Shown: positions 33,683 through 43,558 of the stretch, piece after piece
Position numbering within the stretch: position 1 is the stretch's first letter
Layout: every line of letters starts with the position of its first letter
Notes under the pieces: model-generated
What the model saw: only the letters and a program-made list of their open reading frames with translations
Databases searched by the model: none
Told to the model about the DNA's origin: nothing
Assembly: GCA_021792755.1 (NCBI GenBank)
Contig: JAJYUA010000017.1
Coordinates: 1 to 64,000, forward strand
Length of the DNA stretch: 64,000 nucleotides
Reading direction: 5' to 3'
DNA from: Pseudomonadota bacterium
GTDB taxonomy: Bacteria; Pseudomonadota; Gammaproteobacteria; Steroidobacterales; Steroidobacteraceae
Position numbers and translations under genes: made by a program

Positions 33683-34328
33683 GCGGGGCCAATCGCGGCT
33701 GACCGGCCGCCGGCAGCCGCTCATCGCCCCCAACCCCTGCCCTGCTCGGGCCGAAGATCGGCTTGCCGAGCGAGGCTGAAGCGCAATCCGTCACGTTATG
33801 TCAACTAGGCTGTCATGCCCGCGACATCTGCAGGCTCGATGATCGCGCCGCCCGAAAGGGGATTTCTTCCGGTCTGTTGCAGAAGCCGCCGTGCCGCCAA
33901 ACCTCGATCCCGGGGGAGCTGGAAATTGTGCGCTGCGCCCCCGTCGCCAAGCCCCTGCTCGCGCCGCCAACAAATTTGTCTCCGGGCACCGACATCGCGC
34001 GCACAGTCTGTGTTATACTGAGTCTCAAGCGCAGATGAAGTGCAACTCGGGAACAGAAAAAACATCCCGCGGACGCTTCCTCAAGCGCCAAGCCATTGAA
34101 TCGGAAGCACCCGGACCGCCCGCTGCCCCGAAGCGGTGTGGGGTCCCAAGAAGGCCCGAAATTTGCGCCACGGGGTAGAAGAATGCCAACCAAGCTCCTC
34201 GATGCATCCAAGCGACGATTGCTCTTGACACAGGGAGCGTCGTAGGCGGCGCGCCAAGGCGCGCTCCGACTGTCGGGATAGAGCACGAACATTGCAGACG
34301 GCCTCGGGGCCGCGAAGCGAAAGGCGTC
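33683..34328. other. Intergenic region and long leader
   Basis: No credible gene was found in these 646 bp. An extended -10 element at 34011-34019 would leave a leader of about 300 nt before the polyprenyl glycosylphosphotransferase. The leader contains a strong hairpin (GGCGCGCC-AA-GGCGCGCT, about 34247-34264) but no riboswitch class is recognised. Confidence 0.45.
34011..34019 (+). promoter_or_regulatory. Extended -10 promoter element
   Basis: TGTTATACT is a TG-N-TATACT extended -10, one base from consensus. Transcription would begin near 34026. No matching -35 is needed for this promoter class and none is seen. The downstream gene starts at 34329. Confidence 0.45.
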
Positions 34329-35747
34329 ATGTCGACGGCTGTTGAGTCGCTTACACACCGGCGGGTCAGGCTCGGGAATGTCGAGCCGGCCCTGTTGGCC
34401 TTGCTCAAGCAAATCGAGCCGCTCATCGTCGTGCTCTCGCTCTTCGGCTGCGAGTTCCTCTACGGCAACCGCCTGACGCCCGACTTCGGCGCGCTCGCGC
34501 TGCTCGCCTTCATCGTCTCCAGCCAGATCTTCAACCGCCCCGGCGCATGCATGACGGCCTCCTTCGGCCAGTTGGATCTGCGCAAGAGCCACTCTCGGCT
34601 GCTCGTGCAGTGGGCCGCGGTGGTCGCCGTGCTGCTGCTCGCGGGCTTCGCGTTCAAGGTGACCGATCTCTTCTCGCGCAAGGTGTTTCTCACCTGGTTC
34701 GCGGTGACGCCCCTCGCCCTCTCGGCGGCGCGCGCGCTGCGGGAGAGGGCACGCCGGTGGGCCTCTCACGGCGCGGCGGCGCCCCGCCACATCATCATCG
34801 GCGTCAACGATGTCGGCGTCGAGCTCTCGCGCCGCCTGCCGCCGGCCGGCTTCCTCGGCTACTTCGACTTTCGCAGCGCCGATCGCATCTCACAGCTTCT
34901 CGATCGGGAAAAGCTCGTGGGACACTGCAAGGATGTGGCGACCTACGTGCGTCAACACGGCGTCAAGGTGGTCTACATCGCCCTGCCGCTCGCCAACGTG
35001 CCGCGCATTGGCGAGCTCATCAACACCCTGCGCGACACGACCGCCTCGGTCTATTTCGTGCCCGATGCATTCGCGTTCGACCTCATCCAGGGGCGGATCG
35101 TGGAGATCAACGGCATGCCGGCGCTCTCGGTATGCGAGACGCCGCTGCACGGCATGGAGGCGGTATTCAAGCGCTCGATGGACATCGTGCTCGCAGGGCT
35201 CGGGCTTGTATTGCTCTCGCCGTTCCTGCTGCTCATCGCGGCGGCCGTCAGGCTCACCTCCCGGGGGCCGGCGCTCTTTCGCCAGCGCCGCTACGGCCTC
35301 GATGGCGAGGAGATCCTCGTCTACAAGTTCCGCTCCATGCGCGTCTGCGAGGACGGCCCGGTGGTGACGCAGGCGCACAAGGGCGATCCGCGCATCACTC
35401 CGATCGGCGCGTTCCTGCGCAGGACCTCTCTCGATGAGCTGCCGCAGCTGATCAACGTGCTGCAGGGCAAGATGAGCCTCGTCGGCCCGCGCCCGCATGC
35501 CGTTGCGCACAACGAGCAATACCGCAAGCTCATCGACGGCTACATGATCCGCCACAAAGTGCGCCCGGGAATCACCGGTCTTGCGCAGGTGAACGGGCTG
35601 CGCGGAGAGACCCGGACGCTCGAGAAGATGTGCGAGCGCGTGCGCTACGATCTCGAGTACCTTAGAAACTGGTCGCCCTGGCTCGATATCAGGATCCTTT
35701 TCAAGACGATCGGCGTCGTGATCCGCGACCGAAACAACGCCTATTGA
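34329..35747 (+). CDS. Undecaprenyl-phosphate glycosylphosphotransferase
   Basis: The 472-residue membrane enzyme that starts the exopolysaccharide repeat unit has four N-terminal transmembrane segments (about 35-145) and a Rossmann-like CoA-binding-type domain ([18 protein letters not shown]). A fifth membrane segment ([19 protein letters not shown]) is followed by the bacterial sugar-transferase catalytic domain with [36 protein letters not shown] and [13 protein letters not shown]. It moves a sugar-1-phosphate, commonly glucose or galactose, from UDP-sugar to undecaprenyl phosphate. Confidence 0.92.
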   Translation: MSTAVESLTHRRVRLGNVEPALLALLKQIEPLIVVLSLFGCEFLYGNRLTPDFGALALLAFIVSSQIFNRPGACMTASFGQLDLRKSHSRLLVQWAAVVAVLLLAGFAFKVTDLFSRKVFLTWFAVTPLALSAARALRERARRWASHGAAAPRHIIIGVNDVGVELSRRLPPAGFLGYFDFRSADRISQLLDREKLVGHCKDVATYVRQHGVKVVYIALPLANVPRIGELINTLRDTTASVYFVPDAFAFDLIQGRIVEINGMPALSVCETPLHGMEAVFKRSMDIVLAGLGLVLLSPFLLLIAAAVRLTSRGPALFRQRRYGLDGEEILVYKFRSMRVCEDGPVVTQAHKGDPRITPIGAFLRRTSLDELPQLINVLQGKMSLVGPRPHAVAHNEQYRKLIDGYMIRHKVRPGITGLAQVNGLRGETRTLEKMCERVRYDLEYLRNWSPWLDIRILFKTIGVVIRDRNNAY

Positions 35748-35780
35748 CCCGTCTGCGCGGAGAAGTTGCGGCGCCACGCG

Positions 35781-35789
35781 TGTTATGAT
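35781..35789 (+). promoter_or_regulatory. Extended -10 promoter element
   Basis: TGTTATGAT (TG-N-TATGAT) lies 33 bp before the acyl-CoA synthetase start, placing transcription near 35796. Confidence 0.45.
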
Positions 35790-35821
35790 GTCCTCTTTGA
35801 CTCGTCTGCTCGACCTTCTCC

Positions 35822-37639
35822 ATGGAGCCTGACCCGCAATATGGCCTGAAGGCGTGGGTGCGGGCGCTCGAGCGCACCGCCCCCATCGAGCGCAATCCGG
35901 GCCGCACGCTGCCGGCCCTGATCGAAGAGCTGGCGGACCGGCGAGGGTCGGCGCCGGCGCTCATCGGGCGCGACGCATTCCTCACGTACCGCTCGCTCGC
36001 CGAGACCGCCAACCGCTACGCGCGCTGGGCCGTTGCGCAGGGTCTTCGGGCGGGCGATACGGTGTGCCTGCTGCTGCAGAACTGCCCCGACTACCTCGCC
36101 ATCTGGCTGGGGCTCACGCGCGCGGGACTCACCGTCTCACTCCTCAACACCCACCTGCAGGGGCATTCGCTCGCGCACTGCATCCGCATCGTCTCGCCCC
36201 GGGCGCTCATCGTCGGGGCGGCACTCGCGCAGGCCCTCGAGTCCGCCCGCCCCTGCATCGGCGCCGTGCCGTGCTGGATGCACGGGGCCGGCGAGGGGGC
36301 GCTGCCGCGGGTGGACCAGGCGATCGAGGCGCTGCCGGGGCAGCCGCTCGCGCCGCAGGAGTGCCCGCCGCCCACACTCGCGGACCGGGCGCTCTACATC
36401 TACACCTCGGGGACCACGGGCCTGCCGAAGGCCGCCGTGGTGAGTCATTACCGCGTGATGCAGTGGACGCATTGGTTCGCGGGGTTGATGGACATCGGCC
36501 CGAGTGACCGCATGTACGACTGTCTACCGATGTACCACAGCGTCGGCGGCATCGTGGCGGCCGGTGCGACGCTCGTGGGCGCAGGAGCCGTGGTGGTGCG
36601 GGAGCGCTTCTCCGCCAGCCGCTTCTGGCAGGATGTCCGCGAGGAGCGCTGCACGCTCTTTCAGTACATCGGGGAGCTTTGCCGCTATCTGCTCGCCCAG
36701 CCACCGACGGATCTCGAGCGCGGGCACCGGTTGCGTCTCGCCTGCGGCAACGGCCTGCGCGAGCCGGTCTGGAGCGCCTTCCGCAGCCGCTTTCGCATTG
36801 CGCAGATTCTCGAGTACTACGCGGCCACGGAGGGCAACTTTTCGCTGTACAACTGCGAGGGTCGGCCCGGCTCGATCGGGCGCATCCCGCCCTTCCTCTC
36901 GCACCGCTACCCGGTCGCCCTCGTGCGCTCGGACCCCGACACCGGGCTGCCCGTGCGCGATGCCGCGGGCCGGTGCGTGCGCTGCGCACCCGGGCAGACC
37001 GGGGAGGCGATTGGCCAGATCCTGGAGGATCGCCACCGTCCGGCCACGCGATTCGAGGGGTACGCCGACCCCGAGGCGACCCGCGCCAAAATCCTGCGCG
37101 ATGTATTTGCTGCAGGCGATGCCTGGTATCGCACGGGCGATCTCATGACGCGCGACGAGCAGGGTTTCTTCTACTTCGTCGACCGCATCGGCGACACGTT
37201 CCGCTGGAAGGGCGAGAACGTTTCCACGACGGAGGTGGCCTGCCTGCTCGCCACCTGCGGCGGCGTGCAGGAGGCCGCAGTCTACGGTGTCAGCGTGCCC
37301 AACGCGGAGGGACGCGCGGCAATGGCGGCCTTGGTGGTGGCAGACGGCTTCGACCTCGTGACGTTTCGCCGCGAGGCCGCCGAGCGGCTGCCCGAGTACG
37401 CACGCCCCCTGTTCCTGCGTCTCCTGCCGGCTCTCGAGATGACGGGCACCTTCAAGCTGAAGAAGCAGGAATTGATCGGCGAAGGATACGACCCCTCACG
37501 CACCCGCGACGCGCTTTACTTCGACGATGCCGGCGTGGGCGGCTACGTCAGGCTCGATGGGCCGCTCTTTGAGCGGCTGTGGCGCGCTGCCGCGGGCGGA
37601 CACCAAAGAGGCCCCGATGGGCGTCGAGCGGCTGGGTGA
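35822..37639 (+). CDS. Long-chain acyl-CoA synthetase (FadD6/FATP type)
   Basis: The 605-residue ANL-superfamily ligase has the P-loop YTSGTTGLPKAAVVSH, LPMYHSVGG, YYAATEGNFSLYN and the conserved DAWYRTGDLMTRDEQGFFYFVDRIGDTFRWKGENV block region of the very-long-chain acyl-CoA synthetase/fatty-acid-transport-protein branch. The C-terminal lysine lies in TGTFKLKKQELI. It couples fatty acid activation with ATP to CoA at the membrane. It stands alone after the polysaccharide region and has its own probable promoter. Confidence 0.9.
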   Translation: MEPDPQYGLKAWVRALERTAPIERNPGRTLPALIEELADRRGSAPALIGRDAFLTYRSLAETANRYARWAVAQGLRAGDTVCLLLQNCPDYLAIWLGLTRAGLTVSLLNTHLQGHSLAHCIRIVSPRALIVGAALAQALESARPCIGAVPCWMHGAGEGALPRVDQAIEALPGQPLAPQECPPPTLADRALYIYTSGTTGLPKAAVVSHYRVMQWTHWFAGLMDIGPSDRMYDCLPMYHSVGGIVAAGATLVGAGAVVVRERFSASRFWQDVREERCTLFQYIGELCRYLLAQPPTDLERGHRLRLACGNGLREPVWSAFRSRFRIAQILEYYAATEGNFSLYNCEGRPGSIGRIPPFLSHRYPVALVRSDPDTGLPVRDAAGRCVRCAPGQTGEAIGQILEDRHRPATRFEGYADPEATRAKILRDVFAAGDAWYRTGDLMTRDEQGFFYFVDRIGDTFRWKGENVSTTEVACLLATCGGVQEAAVYGVSVPNAEGRAAMAALVVADGFDLVTFRREAAERLPEYARPLFLRLLPALEMTGTFKLKKQELIGEGYDPSRTRDALYFDDAGVGGYVRLDGPLFERLWRAAAGGHQRGPDGRRAAG

Positions 37640-37787
37640 TCTGGGTGGTCGATACGGCCGGGGATCTGTGTGCGGCAGGCCCGAGCCGCTGAATGGGGAG
37701 CTCCAAGAACCGGCCCGTGCTGAATCGTGGGCCGGGCGCAGGCCGTCCCGCGACTGACCCGGCCCGGGCCGCAGCGGCGCGTGCTGC

Positions 37788-37793
37788 TACAAT
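37788..37793 (+). promoter_or_regulatory. Extended -10 promoter element
   Basis: TACAAT preceded by TG-N makes an extended -10. Transcription near 37800 supports the GTG start at 37831 for the small membrane protein over the ATG at 37792. Confidence 0.4.
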
Positions 37794-37830
37794 GGGCGCT
37801 TCGGCCTCCAGGCCCTCAGGCAGCCTCACC

Positions 37831-38043
37831 GTGAAAGCACCTTTGATCGCCGGACTGATTCTCATCGGCGGCGGGATCTTCCTCATCGCGCATCCCCCGC
37901 ATTACGCAAGCGAGCACCACGTACTGAAATTCGGCGGACTGACGGCGAGCGTGCGCCAGGAGCGCCCGCTGCCGCGCTGGGTGGGCGGCACGGTGCTCGG
38001 CGCCGGACTGGTGCTGCTCTCGGTGGCACTGCTGAAGCGCTAG
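37831..38043 (+). CDS. Small membrane protein
   Basis: The 70-residue protein has two transmembrane segments, PLIAGLILIGGGIFLIA and VGGTVLGAGLVLLSVALL, separated by a short polar loop (HYASEHHVLKFGGLTASV). It resembles small DUF3185-like membrane proteins, but the assignment is weak. GTG 37831 is chosen because an extended -10 sits just upstream; the open frame continues to 37693 with alanine/arginine-rich filler. It precedes the dienelactone hydrolase gene by 36 nt and may share its transcript. Confidence 0.55.
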   Translation: MKAPLIAGLILIGGGIFLIAHPPHYASEHHVLKFGGLTASVRQERPLPRWVGGTVLGAGLVLLSVALLKR

Positions 38044-38079
38044 AATCGCCCTCCGCTGCGCAAACCCGGAGAGAGCATC

Positions 38080-38796
38080 ATGGCGATACGCGAGCAGTTG
38101 GTCGAATACCGCGAGGGGCAGGCCCTCCTCGAGGGCTTCTTCTGTCACGACGACTCCCGGCCGGGGCCGCAGCCCGCGGTCCTCATCAGCCACGCCTGGG
38201 GCGGGCGCGATGAGTTCGTCGAGCGCAAGGCGCGCCGGCTCGCCTGGCACGGCTATGCGGCTTTCGCACTCGACATGTTCGGCAAGGGCAAGCGCGGCGC
38301 CACCAACGAGGAGTGCGCGGCCCTCATCAGCCCCTTCATGCAGGATCGCGCCCTGCTCGCCCGCCGCATCGGCGCGGCGCTCGAGACGCTGAAGGCACTG
38401 CCGCAGATCGACTCGCGGCGCATCGCCGCCATGGGCTTTTGCTTCGGCGGACTTTGCGTGCTCGACCTCGCGCGCGGTGGCGCCGACGTGCGCGGCGTCG
38501 CCGCCTTTCACGGCCTGCTCAAGCCGAGCGGTCTGCCCGCGAGCAAGATCGGCGCCAAGGTGCTGATCCTGCACGGCTACGCCGATCCGATGGCCCCGCC
38601 CGAGGACGTGCTCGCGATCGCGAAGGAGCTCACCGCCGCCGGCGCGGACTGGCAGCTGCACGCCTACGGCAACACCGTGCACGCCTTCACCCACCCCCAG
38701 GCCAACGACCGCGCGAACGGCCTGCAATACAACGAGGCGGCCGACCGGCGCTCCTGGCACTCGCTGATGCAGTTCCTGGAGGAAGTGCTGCGCTAG
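38080..38796 (+). CDS. Dienelactone hydrolase family protein
   Basis: The 238-residue alpha/beta-hydrolase has the Cys nucleophile of the dienelactone hydrolase family in GFCFGG (about residue 126), an acid residue in LHGYADPMAPP and the histidine in NTVHAFTHPQA. It hydrolyses lactones or esters; whether it serves aromatic degradation is unclear because no such genes are near. It ends directly against the convergent YheU-like gene, with no spacer. Confidence 0.87.
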   Translation: MAIREQLVEYREGQALLEGFFCHDDSRPGPQPAVLISHAWGGRDEFVERKARRLAWHGYAAFALDMFGKGKRGATNEECAALISPFMQDRALLARRIGAALETLKALPQIDSRRIAAMGFCFGGLCVLDLARGGADVRGVAAFHGLLKPSGLPASKIGAKVLILHGYADPMAPPEDVLAIAKELTAAGADWQLHAYGNTVHAFTHPQANDRANGLQYNEAADRRSWHSLMQFLEEVLR

Positions 38797-39039
38797 TCAG
38801 GTCGAGGCGGACCGGCCGGTGACGACCTCGATCGTCACCGTGCCGGTCTCAGGATCGAAAAGGATGCGCGCCACGCCCCGCTCGATCTGCGCGCACACCT
38901 GGGTGACTTTCTCCTCGAGCGAGCATTCCCGCTCGCCGTAGTCCGTGCCCTCGCGCAGCACGAATGACTCGACCACCCCGCGTAGCGCCTGCGCGGTGAG
39001 ATCCCGGTAAGGGATCTCCACCGGCGCGCCGGCGCTCAC
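38797..39039 (-). CDS. YheU family protein (UPF0270)
   Basis: The 80-residue protein has the block VEIPYRDLTAQALRGVVESF and the middle REGTDYGERECSLEEKV, which define the YheU/UPF0270 family of small gammaproteobacterial proteins of unknown role. The GTG at 39039 overlaps the stop of the upstream BAX-inhibitor-like gene (GTGA), implying coupled translation; a longer frame to 39123 would lie inside that gene. Confidence 0.85.
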   Translation of the reverse strand: MSAGAPVEIPYRDLTAQALRGVVESFVLREGTDYGERECSLEEKVTQVCAQIERGVARILFDPETGTVTIEVVTGRSAST

Positions 39040-39791
39040 CGCCGCTGGAGTTTCGACAGCAGCCGCAGCATCTCCAGGTACATCCACACCAGCGTCACCA
39101 TCAGTGCAAAGGCGCCGTACCACTCCATGTACTTCGGCGCTCCCCCGGCGGCGCCCCGCTCGATCATGTCGAAGTCGAGAGCCAGGTTGAAGGCGGCGAT
39201 CAGCACGACCAACACCGAGAACCCGATGCCGAGCGGCGAGGCTGAGTTGATGAACGGCACCACCACGTGGAAGAACCCGAGGATCCAGCTGGCGAGGTAC
39301 AGCAGGAAGATACCGCCCGTGGCGCCGATGACCATGGCGCGGAAGCGGTCGGTGACCCGGATCACACGGGCCCGGTACAGCACCAGCATCACCATCGTGA
39401 CCGCGAACGTCGCCCCGACCGCCTCGATGGCGATGCCCGGATAGCTCGCATTGAACTGGGCCGAGATCCCGCCGAGCACCAGACCCTCGAGCGCGGCATA
39501 GGGCACGGACAGATACGGGGCCGTGGTCGGCTTGAAGCTCACGATCAAGGCGAGCACCAGGCCGCCGATGAGGCCGAGCATCATCTCCCCGCCGACCGCC
39601 TGCAGATTGCCGGACGTGGCCTGCGACCAGGGCAGCAGCGCACAGGTCATCAGCACCACCAGCAGCAGGAAGCTCTTGTTGACGGCGCCCTGCACCGTCA
39701 TCGGCTCGTCGCCGAACCCTGCGCGTGAAACACGCGAAAAGGCATTGAACGCGGGGTTGCCGGATCGCCGGGACTGCGTAGGCAAAGGCAT
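39036..39791 (-). CDS. BAX inhibitor-1 / YccA-like membrane protein
   Basis: The 251-residue protein has seven predicted transmembrane helices, including FLLLVVLMTCALLPW, LGLIGGLVLALIVSF, ALEGLVLGGISAQF and GATGGIFLLYLASWILGFF. The late block FNLALDFDMIERGAAGGAPKYMEWYGAFAL is the signature of the BAX-inhibitor-1-like YccA/PF12811 group. Such proteins are thought to act as membrane calcium or stress-related modulators. It is co-translated with the YheU-like gene. Confidence 0.88.
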   Translation of the reverse strand: MPLPTQSRRSGNPAFNAFSRVSRAGFGDEPMTVQGAVNKSFLLLVVLMTCALLPWSQATSGNLQAVGGEMMLGLIGGLVLALIVSFKPTTAPYLSVPYAALEGLVLGGISAQFNASYPGIAIEAVGATFAVTMVMLVLYRARVIRVTDRFRAMVIGATGGIFLLYLASWILGFFHVVVPFINSASPLGIGFSVLVVLIAAFNLALDFDMIERGAAGGAPKYMEWYGAFALMVTLVWMYLEMLRLLSKLQRR

Positions 39792-39910
39792 CTGTGATCT
39801 CCAGTATCGAGTGAGGATATTCTAGATCATGCGCAATGGGGCCGCGAGAGCCAAAAGCAAGATCGGTGGGCCGGTCTCGACAGGCACATCAAGCACTTGC
39901 ATGTTCCTTC

Positions 39911-41374
39911 TCAGGCGCCGCTGAGATTCGGGTCGCGCCAACCGCGCTCGAACGGCAGCCGCCAGGCGTGCGGAGCGATGAGCTGGTGCATGGAATTCGG
40001 ACCCCAGGAGCCGGGAGCGTAAAGCCTGACCGGCGGCGGGGATTCCAGCAGCGGCGTCGAGACCTCCCACAGCCGCTCGATGCCCTCCGCCGTCGTGAAC
40101 AGCGTCCGATCGCCGCGCATGGCATCGAGAATCAACCGCTCGTAGGCCTCCAGCACCTCGCCGACGAGTCCGGTGTCGTGCATGGCGAATTGCAGGCTCA
40201 GCTTGTCGAGCCGCATGCCGGGCCCCGGACGCTTGCCGTAGAAGGAGAGGGACATCTTCGAGACATCCGCCAGGTCGAAGGTCAGATGGTCCGGTCCCTG
40301 CGCGCCGACCCCGGAGTCCGGCGGGAACATGCTCTTCGGCGGCTCGCGAAAGGCGATGGAAATGACGCGCTTGCCCTCGGCCAGGCGCTTGCCGGTACGC
40401 AGGTAGAACGGCACGCCGGCCCAGCGCCAGTTGTCGATGGTGCACTTGAGCGCGATGAAGGTCTCGGTGTCCGACTCCGGGCTCACCCCTTGCTCGCCGC
40501 GATAGCCGGTGAACTGCCCGCGCACGACATCGGCCGGCTTGATGGGCAGCATGCTGCGGAACACTTTGTTCTTCTCGTCGCCGATCGCAGTGGGCTCGAG
40601 TGCCGTCGGCGGCTCCATGGCCACGAACGCGAGCACCTGAAAGAGGTGCGTGACGACCATGTCGCGGAACGCGCCGATCGCATCGTAGAACGCGGTGCGC
40701 TTCTCGAGTCCCAGCGTCTCAGGTACGTCGATCTGAACGTGCTCGATGAAATTGCGGTTCCAGATGGGCTCGAACAGTCCGTTGGCGAAACGGAACGCCA
40801 GGATGTTCTGCGCCGGCTCCTTGCCGAGGAAGTGATCGATGCGAAAGATCTGCTCCTCGGAAAAGACCGCGTGGAGCTTGGCGTTGAGCGATTTGGCGCT
40901 GGCGAGATCGGTGCCGAAGGGCTTCTCCATGATGATGCGCGAGCGTGGCACCAGGTCCGCCTCCCCGAGCATGCGCACGCAGGACAGCGCCGCGCTCGGC
41001 GGCACGCTCAGGTAGTGCAGCCGCTCGCACTCGGCATCGAGTGCCTTCTCGGCCCGCTCCACCGCCGCCTTCAAGTCTGCGGCGCCGGCCCCGAGCGGCA
41101 CATAGTCCAGGGCCTCGGCAAACGCCGCCCGCTGCTCCCGGCTCGCCTTGCACGTGGAGAACTCCTCGATCGCCGCAACGGTCAGCTTGCGAAACGCGTG
41201 CGCATCGATGTCCTCGAGCGAGACACCCACGATGCGGCAGTGCGGGATAAAGCCCGCGGCGAACAGGTGAAACAGCCCCGGAAGGAGCTTGCGATGGGCC
41301 AGATCGCCCGTCGCCCCGATGAGGACCACCACTTGCGGGTTACGCGGACCGACTCCGGCAGGTATTTTGGCCAC
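39911..41374 (-). CDS. zwf: Glucose-6-phosphate 1-dehydrogenase
   Basis: The 487-residue enzyme of the oxidative pentose-phosphate/Entner-Doudoroff entry oxidises glucose-6-phosphate with NADP. The coenzyme motif is GATGDLAHRKLLP near the N-terminus. The substrate-binding motif RIDHFLGKE and the block FRFANGLFEPIWNRNFIEHVQI are intact. The start is GTG at 41374. No pgl, edd or eda gene is adjacent. The gap before the next gene downstream is 119 bp. Confidence 0.95.
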   Translation of the reverse strand: MAKIPAGVGPRNPQVVVLIGATGDLAHRKLLPGLFHLFAAGFIPHCRIVGVSLEDIDAHAFRKLTVAAIEEFSTCKASREQRAAFAEALDYVPLGAGAADLKAAVERAEKALDAECERLHYLSVPPSAALSCVRMLGEADLVPRSRIIMEKPFGTDLASAKSLNAKLHAVFSEEQIFRIDHFLGKEPAQNILAFRFANGLFEPIWNRNFIEHVQIDVPETLGLEKRTAFYDAIGAFRDMVVTHLFQVLAFVAMEPPTALEPTAIGDEKNKVFRSMLPIKPADVVRGQFTGYRGEQGVSPESDTETFIALKCTIDNWRWAGVPFYLRTGKRLAEGKRVISIAFREPPKSMFPPDSGVGAQGPDHLTFDLADVSKMSLSFYGKRPGPGMRLDKLSLQFAMHDTGLVGEVLEAYERLILDAMRGDRTLFTTAEGIERLWEVSTPLLESPPPVRLYAPGSWGPNSMHQLIAPHAWRLPFERGWRDPNLSGA

Positions 41375-41588
41375 TCGCCTATCCTATTCACTCATCGGAC
41401 GATTCGCGGGCCGGAAGAATAGCGAGCCCGTGAGATCGAATCCATCGATTCGGCCGTATCGCCGCAACATGGGTACCGCGAAAGACCGTGGCCGGAGAGG
41501 GGAGTTCCCCGTACGCTCACAGGCTCGATGCTCCTTCGTCAACCGGCCCGGGGCGAGCCGCGGCGCGATCCCGGGCCGGATGCGCCCC

Positions 41589-42110
41589 TCACGGCTTCAG
41601 CCGCAACTGCCCGAGGAAATCCCGCTTGGCAAGCGGCGCACCCTTCCAGCGCAGGATGTCGTATGCGGTCGTGGCGTGGAAGTAGAAATTCGGCAGCGAG
41701 AAGGACAGCAGGAAATCCTCGGCGGTGAACGCGAGCTTGCGCTGCCCGGCGATGAACAGCATGTCGCGCCCGAGCAGGCCGTCGATCTCGCCGGGCTCGA
41801 GCGCACGCAGCGCCTCGAGCGTGGAGGCGATGCGCTGCTCGAGCGCCGCGAACGAGTCCGGCGGCGGGGTGGTATCGGGCGAGAAAGCGCCCTTGCGAAC
41901 CCCCTCGATGGCCCCGATCGAATGCACCGCCGTCGATTTCACCTGGTAGGCGAACGGGAACATGTCCGCAGCGAGCCGCGCCTGCAGGATGTCCTCGGGG
42001 GCAATGCCTTTGTCGGCGCAGTAGCTCTGCGCGGTGCGCAGCAGCCCGGCGACGGCGCCGAGAGTCTGGCGGTAGGACGGCACCGTCGCGCCGTAGAGCG
42101 AAATGGCCAT
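41589..42110 (-). CDS. DUF1993 family protein
   Basis: The 173-residue protein of the DUF1993 family opens MAISLYGATVPSYRQTLGAV, has the central HSIGAIEGVRKGAF stretch and ends with FLLSFSLPNFYFHATTAYDIL. It is all-helical and may be related to DinB-like folds; function is unknown. ATG 42110 is chosen because GGGGA lies 7 nt upstream and the family begins there, although the frame extends to 42422. Confidence 0.85.
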   Translation of the reverse strand: MAISLYGATVPSYRQTLGAVAGLLRTAQSYCADKGIAPEDILQARLAADMFPFAYQVKSTAVHSIGAIEGVRKGAFSPDTTPPPDSFAALEQRIASTLEALRALEPGEIDGLLGRDMLFIAGQRKLAFTAEDFLLSFSLPNFYFHATTAYDILRWKGAPLAKRDFLGQLRLKP

Positions 42111-42689
42111 GGGAGTCCCCGAGTCGGTGGATGAGGCGGTGAATGATAAAGAATCGCGCCCTCCAATGGGCGCGCCGGCGCGAACACGCCGGGACAGGCG
42201 GTGCGGCACTTCGCGCATCGGTCCGCCTCGGGGAGCGAGATCGCCCTGCCCGAGGTCGCCATCCGCGTGCTGATGTCGCTGACCGTCGGCAGCGAGGCTG
42301 AGCGGCGCGAAGCGTTGCAGCCCCCGGGGGCCGACGCGCTGGCGCTGGGCTGCGGCTCGGCGGCGGCGACCTTTTTGCCGGCGGCTTTGACAAGCCCCGC
42401 CCGGCCCCCGAAATTTTGTCACTCGGCTGAAGCGTAAGACCGGGGGGACCGCCCTCGTTCTGCTCGGACACCCTGACCGCGCAGCGTCACACGGCCGAGA
42501 CCTTTCGGCTTCTCCTTCGCCGAGCCGCCCGGGCGACTGCTCGCAAGGCTCGACCAGTACCGTCGCAGTCGGCGGTCTTCCCGGAAGCGGCGCTGATCAC
42601 CGACAAAGCCGTCGATATTTTTTACATGACGAGCGCCTGGCTGGGATTTTATTTCTATAACCAATTGAAAATATTGAAGTATTGTAAAG
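42111..42689. other. Divergent intergenic region
   Basis: No credible gene was found between the DUF1993 gene (minus) and the PEP-CTERM gene (plus). The last 90 bases are markedly A/T-rich, with TTTTTTACA at 42618-42626, shared with the region upstream of 32727. This may be where a sigma-54 activator binds. Confidence 0.4.
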
Positions 42690-42705
42690 TGGCGCGGAAA
42701 TTGCC
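42690..42705 (+). promoter_or_regulatory. Candidate sigma-54 promoter of the PEP-CTERM gene
   Basis: TGGCGCG-N4-TTGCC differs from the consensus TGGCACG-N4-TTGCW at only two positions and has exact GG/GC spacing. It predicts transcription from about 42716, leaving a leader of about 58 nt before ATG 42774. Confidence 0.75.
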
Positions 42706-42773
42706 TCTTGTGGCCGGAATCCATTGCCGCCCGGCGCAGGCGCGGACTCGAACGACAACGAGGCAGAAAAGCC

Positions 42774-43511
42774 ATGAAGATCACGCTGATCGGATTCATC
42801 TCGGCGACCGCACTGGCATGGGCGATAGCGGCGACACCGGCGCTCGCGACCGTGCTGCCAGCGGGGGCGACGACCTGGGACTTCTACACCCTGCTGAACA
42901 GCCAGGGCTACAACGGCGAGAGCACCGGCAACACAGCGGATATCTTCAACCAGGGCGGTCAGTCGCTTTTCGTGGAGTCCGTGTCCCAGGCGGGCAGCGC
43001 CGCGTCGAACGGCAATTGCCTGGCCAACTGGTGTGGCAGCAGCCTCGACCTTTACGCCAAGAACGGCGGCACGCCCTCGGAGCAGGGCCTGGGTCTCTCC
43101 GGCGATCCGTATGGCAACGGCGGCGAGATCTATTACCCGAACGGCATTCTCGTGACCACGGAAGCAGATCCGGGTGACGTCTCCGGCTTCACCATGGGAT
43201 CGGTGCAGGGCACAGCCACCTCCGGTGAGAACTGGGCGGTGCTCGGCTTTAACTACACGACCGGCAACTGGGACACGCTCGGCAGCGGATCGGGTGGCGA
43301 TATCGTGAACTTCGACTCGAGCGCCCTCGCCCACTACAACCTGTTCATCATCTCCCAGCCGAGCCCCGACCTGGTCAACGGCTCGAACGACATCGTGCTG
43401 ATGTCCATGACCACCGTGCCGGAGCCGGGCACGCTCACTCTATTGGCTGTCGGACTTGCGGCGATGGGACTTGCGGTGAGCCGCCGCCGCAAGATCCGCG
43501 CTCAGACATAA
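42774..43511 (+). CDS. PEP-CTERM sorting domain protein
   Basis: The exported protein (245 residues) has a Sec signal peptide (residues 1 to about 25, ending TPALAT). The low-complexity Gly/Ser/Asn/Thr-rich body shows no recognised enzymatic domain. The C-terminal sorting signal is VPEPGTLTLLAVGLAAMGL followed by RRRK. Exosortase cleaves such tails and the protein is thought to go to the extracellular polysaccharide matrix. Two cysteines in NCLANWCGS could form a disulfide. It is a single gene between a sigma-54 promoter and a strong terminator. The exosortase gene itself is not in this window. Confidence 0.92.
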   Translation: MKITLIGFISATALAWAIAATPALATVLPAGATTWDFYTLLNSQGYNGESTGNTADIFNQGGQSLFVESVSQAGSAASNGNCLANWCGSSLDLYAKNGGTPSEQGLGLSGDPYGNGGEIYYPNGILVTTEADPGDVSGFTMGSVQGTATSGENWAVLGFNYTTGNWDTLGSGSGGDIVNFDSSALAHYNLFIISQPSPDLVNGSNDIVLMSMTTVPEPGTLTLLAVGLAAMGLAVSRRRKIRAQT

Positions 43512-43558
43512 CCATAAGCATCAAGCGCAAGAGAAGACCACCAATAAGCGCTCCTGAC

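Noticed and set aside
33976-34019. TTGTCT as the -35 partner of the TATACT element
   Set aside because: The spacer would be 32 bp, far outside the workable range. The element is kept only as an extended -10.
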